A DNA stretch of 64,000 nt from contig NZ_JAIRAU010000028.1 of assembly GCF_020073745.1 (NCBI RefSeq), positions 1 through 64,000 of the forward strand, read 5' to 3'. The notes beneath the pieces were generated by a model. It ran no database searches and was not told where the DNA came from. It worked only from the letters and a program-made list of their open reading frames with translations. The translations under genes and the position numbers were made by a program. Of this stretch, positions 57,735-64,000 are shown one piece after another. Within the stretch, counting starts at the first letter, position 1, and every line of letters starts with the position of its first letter. The stretch comes from Nannocystis pusilla (GTDB taxonomy: Bacteria; Myxococcota_A; Polyangia; Nannocystales; Nannocystaceae).

Positions 57735-60083
57735 ATGTCCAGCCCGCACCGCTCTCGACGACCCTCCCCTCGCCCTCTGATTTGGACCGCAGGCCTGGCC
57801 CTGCTCCTCAGCGCCGCCGCCGGCTGCGAGCGCCGCGGCGGACCCGTGATCCTCGCCCGCGCGCAGGCGCCGGCCGCCGCGGAAGATCCGGCCGAAACGG
57901 CCGCGGTCAAGCAGGTGCGCCGCGGCTACCTGGGCCGCGATTGGTCGGGGTGCGCGCAGGACGGGGCGGCCCTGCGGGCGAAATACCCCGACAGCGCGCG
58001 GCTCCAGGCGTGGACCATCCTGTGCGACGCCCGCGCGGGAGGCGACGCGCTCGCGCAGGCGGAGGCGATGCTGGCCGAACGGCCAGATGACCCGTGGGCC
58101 CTGTTCGCCCGCGCCGGCGCGCTGCTCGACCACCCGTCGCGCGGCAAGCAGGAGGCCATCCCGGCGGCGCGGGCGGCGATGGCGGCCCTCGACGAGCACC
58201 CCGACGCGGTGTGGCAGCTCGGCCGGGCGCTGATCGTCCACGCGCCGCGCGTCGAGACGTTGCAATTCTTCGGCGAGCGCGGCGGCGCGACCCCCGATCT
58301 GCTGGCGCTCGAGCTGGCGTTCCTGATCCAGTCGTCGGAGGCGACCGAGGCGCAGGTGCTCGAGCTGGCCGCGAAGACCCGGGCCGCCGACCCGACCAAC
58401 GTCGACGCCGACTACGCCGCGGCGGTGTGGCTGATGAACCGCCGCCGCGCCGACCAGGCGGGCCCGTTGCTGGTCCGCGCGCTCGAGCATTCGCCGCACG
58501 CGACGGCGCTCCACACCCAGCTGTGGGAGGCGCTGCTGCAGGCGAGCGATCCGGCCGCGACCGGCGACGGCAAGGCGACCGCGGTCGAGGCTCCCCTGGT
58601 GCGCGAGCGCGACGACGACGCCGATCCGTCGCCGTCGTGGGAGGCGCTGCTGCAGGCGAGCCGGCGCGGGCCGGAGGCGCGGCGGGCGACGCTCGACGCC
58701 GCGGTGGCGTCGCTGCTGCGCGCGCGCCCGGACTCGCCGGGGGCGTTGAAGGCGGCAGCGGACGTGTACGAGACGCTCGCGCCCGAGCTGCACGCGAAGT
58801 ACGAGGCCGAGCTCCTCGAGCGCTTCCCCGACAGCCGCACTGCGGAGAGACTCCGAAACGAGCAGATTTACCGGCTGACGCGGGCACGCCACGAACGCCA
58901 GACGAAGAACACGCCCGACCCCGCCGCCGACGCGCTGCTGGCGGAGCGGATCGACACGCTGCTGCGCGAGCGACCGCCGACGCTGCCGCCCCTGCGCGCC
59001 GAGCTGTACATGGAGCGGTACTTCCTGCTGAAGGACGACCCGAAGGCCGCGCCGGAGCTGCTGCTGTCGACGGTGCAGGCCTGGGTCGAGGTCGAGCAGC
59101 GCAACTTCCACATCCTGGCCGACGCGGCGCTCGCGCTCGCCGAGCGCACCCCGTACAAGCGCGAGGCCGAGGCGGTCCTCCGGCGGACGATGACGCAGGC
59201 CGAGGCGATGCTGCGCGAGGACCGGGCGCAGGGGTTCCCGCAGGAGATCGTCGACGAGAACGCGAACTGGTTCGAGGGCCAGCTGAGCAGCGCGCTGGGC
59301 TCCGTGCTGCTCGCGCAGGGCCGGCGCGACGAGGCCCGCGAGCCGTTCGCGCGGGTCCAGGCGCTGACGAAGAAATCACCGGACGCGATGGTGCGGCTGG
59401 CCGCCTTCGCCGAGGCCGAGGGGCGGATCGCGGACGCCGAGCTGCTGCTGGTCGAGGGCCTCGCCCTGTGGCGCGGCGAGAAGTCGTGCGAGGAGGCGCT
59501 GCGCGGGCTCTACCGCCGCCAGCACGGCAGCGAACGCGGCTACGCCCGCCACCGCGCTCGCCTCGAGGACGGCGCCCGGGCCCAGCGGCGCGCGCAGGTG
59601 CTGGCGACCGCGCTCGCCGAGCCGAAGCCGCTGCCGCCGTTCTCGCTGCCGCGCCTCGGCGACGAGGAGCTGCGCAGCGAGGCGCTGCGCGGCCGCGTCG
59701 CGGTTCTCAACCTGTGGACGACGTGGTGCACCCCGTGCGTGAGCGAGATGCCGGCGCTGCAGCAGCTCGCCGACGCGTACGCGAAGGACCCCGACGTCGC
59801 CATCCTGACGATCAACGCCGAGCCGCGCACCGACGAGCTCGCGGCGTGGCTGGCCGAGCACGAGTTCGACCTCGAGGTGCTGCTCGGCGCGCGCTGGGCG
59901 ACGGACAACGGCTACAACACCCTGCCGACGACGCTGTTCCTCGACCGCGAGGGCCAGGTCGTGTTCTCGCACGAGGGCGCGTCGGAGCGGCTGGTCGAGG
60001 AGTTCACCTGGCGCATCGAGGCGCTCCGCGACAAGAACAGCCCGACGCGGCGGCCGCAGGTCGAGCGGCCGGCGTCGGGATAA
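57735..60083 (+). CDS. TPR-thioredoxin (TlpA-like) lipoprotein
   Basis: This 782-residue lipoprotein (signal ending SAAAGC, near Cys31) has a long helical TPR-like region (about 50-610) and a C-terminal thioredoxin domain of the TlpA/ResA type. The active site is WTTWCTPCVSEMP near residue 665, with a cis-Pro in NTLPTTLFLDREG. It probably reduces or exchanges disulphides in the periplasm on partners held by the TPR part. A 25-base exact direct repeat 114 bases apart (58523 and 58637) duplicates WEALLQAS. The start ATG lies inside an isolated AGACATGTCC core. Confidence 0.85.
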   Translation: MSSPHRSRRPSPRPLIWTAGLALLLSAAAGCERRGGPVILARAQAPAAAEDPAETAAVKQVRRGYLGRDWSGCAQDGAALRAKYPDSARLQAWTILCDARAGGDALAQAEAMLAERPDDPWALFARAGALLDHPSRGKQEAIPAARAAMAALDEHPDAVWQLGRALIVHAPRVETLQFFGERGGATPDLLALELAFLIQSSEATEAQVLELAAKTRAADPTNVDADYAAAVWLMNRRRADQAGPLLVRALEHSPHATALHTQLWEALLQASDPAATGDGKATAVEAPLVRERDDDADPSPSWEALLQASRRGPEARRATLDAAVASLLRARPDSPGALKAAADVYETLAPELHAKYEAELLERFPDSRTAERLRNEQIYRLTRARHERQTKNTPDPAADALLAERIDTLLRERPPTLPPLRAELYMERYFLLKDDPKAAPELLLSTVQAWVEVEQRNFHILADAALALAERTPYKREAEAVLRRTMTQAEAMLREDRAQGFPQEIVDENANWFEGQLSSALGSVLLAQGRRDEAREPFARVQALTKKSPDAMVRLAAFAEAEGRIADAELLLVEGLALWRGEKSCEEALRGLYRRQHGSERGYARHRARLEDGARAQRRAQVLATALAEPKPLPPFSLPRLGDEELRSEALRGRVAVLNLWTTWCTPCVSEMPALQQLADAYAKDPDVAILTINAEPRTDELAAWLAEHEFDLEVLLGARWATDNGYNTLPTTLFLDREGQVVFSHEGASERLVEEFTWRIEALRDKNSPTRRPQVERPASG

Positions 60084-60135
60084 ATATCCACACATTCACG
60101 GGACCGCGTCGGAGCGGCCGCTCGCGTCGAGGACC

Positions 60136-60618
60136 TCAGCGTCGGACCATCTCGCGCTGATACCCGGTCAACGCGCGCTCGTACCCGTCGAACGCGTCCG
60201 GCCGCGCGACCGCGAGCGTACAACCGAGCAAGGCCGCGAGCGCCTCGTGCGAACGACCGGCGGCGTCGAGGGCCAGGGCGAGGAAGGCCGCGAAGGGCGG
60301 ATAATCCGGGTCCTGCGCGACCGCCTCGGCGAACACCGCGATCGCATCGGCGTGGCGGCCGACGTTTCGCAGGGTCGAGCCGAGGCCGACCGTGAAGGGC
60401 CGGCGCTCGCTCGCCGGCACCCCGAGGCGGCGGGCAGCCTCGTAATGGACGATCGCGCGCTGCTCCTCGCCGGCCCGGTCGAGGCCGTACGCCGCCTCGA
60501 GCTGGGCCGCGACGTCGGCCGGTGTCGCCGCGACCAGCGCGCACGCGGCCGCGCGGTGCTCCTCGTGCCGCCCGGCCAGGCGCAGCGCCTGTACTCTCGT
60601 GACCTCGTCGTCGCTCAC
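60136..60618 (-). CDS. Small TPR-type protein
   Basis: This 160-residue soluble protein is made of TPR helices (LEAAYGLDRAGEEQRAIVHYEAARRLG, LRNVGRHADAIAVFAEAVAQDPDYPPF). The pattern GLGSTLRNVGRHADAIAVF resembles the small tetratricopeptide family common in Gram-positive and proteobacterial genomes. GTG 60618 is chosen because GAGGAG lies 6 bases upstream; a TTG nine codons earlier is in frame. The gene converges with the TlpA-like gene. Function is unknown. Confidence 0.75.
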   Translation of the reverse strand: MSDDEVTRVQALRLAGRHEEHRAAACALVAATPADVAAQLEAAYGLDRAGEEQRAIVHYEAARRLGVPASERRPFTVGLGSTLRNVGRHADAIAVFAEAVAQDPDYPPFAAFLALALDAAGRSHEALAALLGCTLAVARPDAFDGYERALTGYQREMVRR

Positions 60619-60728
60619 CGATCTCTCCTCGTCCGCGTCGGACAATTTCCGCGACCGGCGGCGGCCGTCAAGCCGCGTGACATCTGATACCCTGGCTTCC
60701 CACGGGGACGCGCCCCGAGAGACACGAC

Positions 60729-62024
60729 ATGCAGCGACTCCACGGCATCCTTCGGCTCTCCTGGTGTGTCCTCGCCGGCGCGTGTGGCCCGGGTCCGGGC
60801 GGAGACACCGACCCGACGACCGACTCGCCGGCGACGACGACGACGAGCACGACCTCGTCCGCGAGCGACACCGACCCGACCACCGGCCCCGTCATCACCG
60901 GCACCGACACGACGAGCCCCGCGACGAGCACCTCGACCACCGGCGCGTCGGACACCGCCGATTCGAGCACCACGGAGGACAGCACCACCGCCGGCCCTGA
61001 CGGCCTCCCGCTGTGTGGATTCGCCGACCTGCCGATCCGCGGCCTCGCCGGCCAGGCGTTCGTCGCCGGCGACTTCGACGGCGACGGCGCCGTCGACCTG
61101 GCGGTCAAGCCCGACGGCGGGAACGCGCAGCTGCGCATCAACACCGGCAGCGGCGTCGCCTTCACCGCCGGGGACGTGCACGACATCTCCAACGGCGGCA
61201 AGATGGCGACCGGCGACTTCGACGGCGACGGCCGCCTCGACCTGCTGCACTACGACTTCTCGATCGCCGAGCAGATCCAGCTGCAGCTCAACCTCGGGGC
61301 CGAGCTCGGCGCGCCGCAGTCGATCCCGCTGGACGCGCTCTTCTACACGCTCCGCGTCGCCGACGTCGACGGCGACGGCGACAGCGACGTGAGCTTCGGC
61401 GGCCGCCACTCCGACCCGGTCCGCGTGCTGCTCGCCGACGCCGGCACGCTGACCGAGGCGCATCAGCTGCCGGTGTCCGCGTGCTACGCGACCGGCAGCG
61501 ACTGGGCCGACTTCGACGGCGACGGCGACCTCGACTTCGCGGTCATCGGCGACTGCAACGCGGTCCTCGGCACCCCGCCGATCGCCGTGCACCTGCGCGA
61601 GGGCGACGGCTACGTCGCGCTCCCCGACGTCGGTCAGGCCGACGCGGGGGACCCGTCGGTGCTCGCGGCCGGCGACTTCGACGGCGACGGCGTGATCGAC
61701 ATCGTCACCCAGGGCTTTCATCAAATGCCCCACTTCGACCGCCACCGCGGCCTCGGCGACGCGGCCTTCGACGCGCGCGAGGCGTTCGACGTGCCGGTCG
61801 ACCGGTGGGTCCGCGAGGCGCTCGACGTCGACGCCGACGGCCTCACCGACCTCCTCGCCGACGGCGACGGCGCGGTCGTCCTCTATCGCAGCACCGGCCC
61901 GGGCTTCGAGCCGTGCTTCGTCGGCGCCGGCGACCTCGTCGCCGCGGCCGACTTCGACGGCGACGGCCGCACCGACGTCATCGTCAAGGACGGCCAGACC
62001 TTCACGCTCGCGCAGGCGCAGTAG
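60729..62024 (+). CDS. FG-GAP/VCBS repeat lipoprotein
   Basis: This 431-residue lipoprotein (signal ending CVLAGAC, Cys19) has a Thr/Ser/Asp linker to about residue 90. It then carries integrin-like FG-GAP repeats, each with a DFDGDG-type calcium loop: AGDFDGDGAVDLAV, TGDFDGDGRLDLL, VADVDGDGDSDV, WADFDGDGDLDF, AGDFDGDGVIDIV, DVDADGLTDLL and AADFDGDGRTDVI. Seven repeats suggest a complete beta-propeller. It should be surface anchored and bind calcium. Its ligand is unknown. Confidence 0.88.
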   Translation: MQRLHGILRLSWCVLAGACGPGPGGDTDPTTDSPATTTTSTTSSASDTDPTTGPVITGTDTTSPATSTSTTGASDTADSSTTEDSTTAGPDGLPLCGFADLPIRGLAGQAFVAGDFDGDGAVDLAVKPDGGNAQLRINTGSGVAFTAGDVHDISNGGKMATGDFDGDGRLDLLHYDFSIAEQIQLQLNLGAELGAPQSIPLDALFYTLRVADVDGDGDSDVSFGGRHSDPVRVLLADAGTLTEAHQLPVSACYATGSDWADFDGDGDLDFAVIGDCNAVLGTPPIAVHLREGDGYVALPDVGQADAGDPSVLAAGDFDGDGVIDIVTQGFHQMPHFDRHRGLGDAAFDAREAFDVPVDRWVREALDVDADGLTDLLADGDGAVVLYRSTGPGFEPCFVGAGDLVAAADFDGDGRTDVIVKDGQTFTLAQAQ

Positions 62025-62276
62025 CCCGCGACCCGTCGTGCCTCCGGCCCCTCGCGCCTCACTGCGCCGGGACCACCGGGGTGGTGCTCGAAGGCGACGA
62101 GCGCGAGTTCGTACGCCGCGATCATTGCACGTACTCCGCCGCGCCCGCTCGGCGCGACGCGACGACGGCCGGCCATCACCCCGCCGCTTTTTGCCCGCCC
62201 GGGCAATTCGCGACATGGATACAAGTTACTCCACGCGGGTGCGGCTCCCCACCCGAGCCCCCGGCGAGACACGACG

Positions 62277-63263
62277 ATGCAGCCCTCCCCCCGCTCCCCG
62301 CTCCGTTCGACCGCCACCCTCACGCTCGCGCTCGCGTCGGGCGCGGCGGCGGCCCTGCCGGGGTCGACCGCCTGTTCGCGCTGCGATCTGTACTACTACC
62401 CGCTCGAGCTGAGCCTCGAGGAGAGCCCGGTCGACGTCGACCTGTTCGCCGTCGCCGCGGCGAAGGAGGTCGCGCTCGCGGTCGGCGAGTCCGGCACGAT
62501 CCTGCGGCGGTTCGACAGCGCCTGGACGGCGCAGACGAGCGGCACCGAGGCGGCGCTGCGCGGGGTCGAGGTCACCGGGTCGGGGGTCGCGCTCGCGGTC
62601 GGCGACGGCGGCACGATCCTGCGCTCGGCCGACGCCGGCGTCACCTGGGCGGCCGTCGACGCCGGCGTCACCGCCGGGCTGGCAGCCGTGCGCTGCCGCA
62701 AGGACGGCACGTGCGTCGCCGTCGGCGACGACACGCTGCTCGTCAGCCTCGACGTCGGCGCGACCTGGGCCACCCCCGGGGCCGCGCCGCCCGAGCCCGG
62801 CGCCCTCCGGGCCGTCGCCATCGACCCGTGGGCCTACCATTCGTTCATCGCGGTCGGGCTCGCCGGCACGGTCGTCATCAGCGACGACGGACGCACCTGG
62901 ACGTCGGTGCCCGGCAGCACCGCCGACTACGCCGCCGTGACCGGCAGCGGCAGCGACTGGGCGCTCGCCGGGGCCGGCGGCGCGCTGTTCATCCTCGTCA
63001 ACGGCGAGTTCTTCGACGAGTCGCTGTTCGACGACGCCGCCGTCACCGGGATGTCGCGCGACGGCCAGTGGATGGTCCGCGACGACGGCTCGCTGAGGCA
63101 CGGCGAGCCGCTGTGGCAGGAAGGGGCCAACGTGCTCGATGACGCGGCCAGGCGCCCGTTGTTCGCCGTCGCCGCGATCGGCGACCAGGCGATCGTCGTC
63201 GGCGCCGGCGGGCTCGTCGGCCGCGCCCGCGTCGCCGACGGGATGGAGTGCGTCCCCCACTGA
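62277..63263 (+). CDS. Ycf48-like/BNR propeller exported protein
   Basis: This 328-residue protein has a probable signal peptide (STATLTLALASGAAAALPG; the Cys in STACSRC might act as a lipobox, but it is not canonical). It is followed by BNR/Ycf48-type propeller blades: AVGESGTILRRFDSAWTAQTSG, AVGDGGTILRSADAGVTWAAV, AVGLAGTVVISDDGRTWTSV. In photosynthetic organisms Ycf48 assists photosystem II assembly; in myxobacteria such proteins are simply secreted propellers and the name should not imply photosynthesis. Function is unknown. Confidence 0.8.
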   Translation: MQPSPRSPLRSTATLTLALASGAAAALPGSTACSRCDLYYYPLELSLEESPVDVDLFAVAAAKEVALAVGESGTILRRFDSAWTAQTSGTEAALRGVEVTGSGVALAVGDGGTILRSADAGVTWAAVDAGVTAGLAAVRCRKDGTCVAVGDDTLLVSLDVGATWATPGAAPPEPGALRAVAIDPWAYHSFIAVGLAGTVVISDDGRTWTSVPGSTADYAAVTGSGSDWALAGAGGALFILVNGEFFDESLFDDAAVTGMSRDGQWMVRDDGSLRHGEPLWQEGANVLDDAARRPLFAVAAIGDQAIVVGAGGLVGRARVADGMECVPH

Positions 63264-63299
63264 GACGAACGCCGCCCGCGAGGCGCGACTCCGAATACA

Positions 63300-63325
63300 C
63301 ACACATGTCTCAAGAGACATGTATC
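63300..63325. repeat. 14-bp CATGTCC repeat, locus T, 9-bp hairpin
   Basis: Cores at T63306 and T63320 are 14 apart. ACATGTCTC and GAGACATGT (63303-63322) form a perfect 9-bp stem with an AA loop, the most stable hairpin of the family here. It lies between convergent genes, 40 bases after the propeller gene. Confidence 0.75.
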
Positions 63326-63399
63326 GTGATAACGGACGCGAGCCGCGATTGCCGCACCGATCGGCGGTCATGAGCATTCACCGGCGGGCGACGCACGCG

Positions 63400-64000
63400 T
63401 CACCCCGCCGGGTGCTGCGCCAGCCACTCGCGGACCCGGCTCGCCGCCGCGACGGTCGCGGCGAGCGCCGCGTACGTCTCGCCGGCCTGCTCGGCGAGGA
63501 CGCGGGCGCGGGCGCGGTCGGCGTCCCACAGCGCCCGGGCCAGGGCGAAGCGGGCCTCGGCGAGCTCCTCGGGCTGGACCTGCGCCGCCTCGCGGAGGGC
63601 CAGGGCGCGGGCCAGCGGGCCGAGGGCCTCGGCGGCGCGGCCGAGCGCGAGCAGGGCGTCGCCGGAGCCGATCAGCGGGTGCGCGAGGTTGGGGTGGTCC
63701 GGGCCGAGGACGCGCTCCTGGATCGCCAGGGCGCGGGCGAACAGCCGCAGCGCCTCGTCGTGCCGGCCGGTGGCGTGGGCGACGAGGCCGAGGCCGGAGA
63801 TGCTGCTGGCGGTAAACGGGTGATTCTCGCCGAACTTGTGCTCGTAGATGGCGAGCGCGCGGCCGAGGAGCCGGCCCGACTCGGCGTGATCGCCGGTGTC
63901 GAAGCGGACGGTCGCGAGGTTGTGCAGCGTGTCGGCGACCTGCGGGTGGTCGGCGCCGAGGGCCTTCTCCTGGATCGCCAGGGCGCGCAGGAACAGCCGC
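63400..64000 (-). CDS. TPR protein, C-terminal part (runs off window)
   Basis: The minus strand is open from the window edge to a TGA at 63402-63400 and encodes about 200 residues of TPR repeats of the kinesin-light-chain-like type (ALGADHPQVADTLHNLA, FGENHPFTASSISGLG, VLGPDHPNLAHPLIGSGDALL). It ends SRVREWLAQHPAG. The last helices resemble the C-terminus of the kinase-TPR protein at 49716-52430, so this is probably the end of another Ser/Thr kinase-TPR gene. The kinase part would lie beyond the window. Confidence 0.85.
   Translation of the reverse strand, partial: RLFLRALAIQEKALGADHPQVADTLHNLATVRFDTGDHAESGRLLGRALAIYEHKFGENHPFTASSISGLGLVAHATGRHDEALRLFARALAIQERVLGPDHPNLAHPLIGSGDALLALGRAAEALGPLARALALREAAQVQPEELAEARFALARALWDADRARARVLAEQAGETYAALAATVAAASRVREWLAQHPAG

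Noticed and set aside
62277-63263. Photosystem II assembly factor
   Set aside because: Only the propeller blades resemble Ycf48; the organism shows no sign of photosynthesis.

Overview
The window is a high-GC chromosomal segment that most resembles a myxobacterium of the Nannocystaceae type (Nannocystis, Plesiocystis, Enhygromyxa). This is inferred from gene content: DUF1592/DUF1552 pairs, many lipoproteins with long Thr/Ser/Gly/Glu linkers, DUF4215 and MopE-like Cys/Asp repeats, Ser/Thr kinases fused to TPR repeats, a mevalonate-pathway HMG-CoA synthase and RsbR-like STAS regulators. I see no rRNA, tRNA, CRISPR array, prophage or intact insertion sequence. About 50 genes are supported. Three of them look frameshifted.

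Layout. 0-8 kb: MAPEG membrane protein, zinc-ribbon membrane protein, coupled DUF1592-DUF1552 pair, secreted esterase-like lipoprotein, WD40-type protein. 8-13.6 kb: PAS-STAS regulator, AraC regulator, ClpP-like protease with an altered triad, remnant of an IS66-type ORF, and a polyhydroxybutyrate mobilisation operon (phaZ-bdhA). 13.6-24 kb: surface lipoproteins (alpha/beta hydrolase, DUF4215 propeller, MopE plus C-type lectin, PD40 propeller), mvaS, a DUF4419 protein and a VOC protein. 24-32.7 kb: a canonical bacteriophytochrome kinase, an SpoIIAA-like protein, PAS-PAS-STAS, a 2OG-Fe(II) oxygenase, a patatin and a Na/Pi cotransporter. 32.8-42.7 kb: S41-like lipoprotein, histone-H1-like protein, Cys-rich lipoproteins, an azoreductase-ECF41 sigma operon with a recognisable ECF41 promoter, and a dienelactone hydrolase. 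43-64 kb: a coupled acyltransferase-like/2OG-like pair, DUF2804, a helical 878-residue protein, kinase-TPR proteins, further lipoproteins, an M19-like peptidase, a TPR-thioredoxin lipoprotein and FG-GAP and Ycf48-like propellers.

The most striking feature is not a gene. At least 17 places carry short arrays of a degenerate 14-bp unit with core CATGTCC (approximate consensus CATGTCCNWTCRGA). Units are phased at 14 bp; the longest runs have seven or eight. Because the core is palindromic, neighbouring units can pair into small hairpins. Thirteen of the 17 arrays sit just 3' of a stop codon and several touch or overlap it; one lies inside a reading frame. I know of no named repeat family with this unit. 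It is my best candidate for something undescribed in this window, possibly a transcript 3'-end element.
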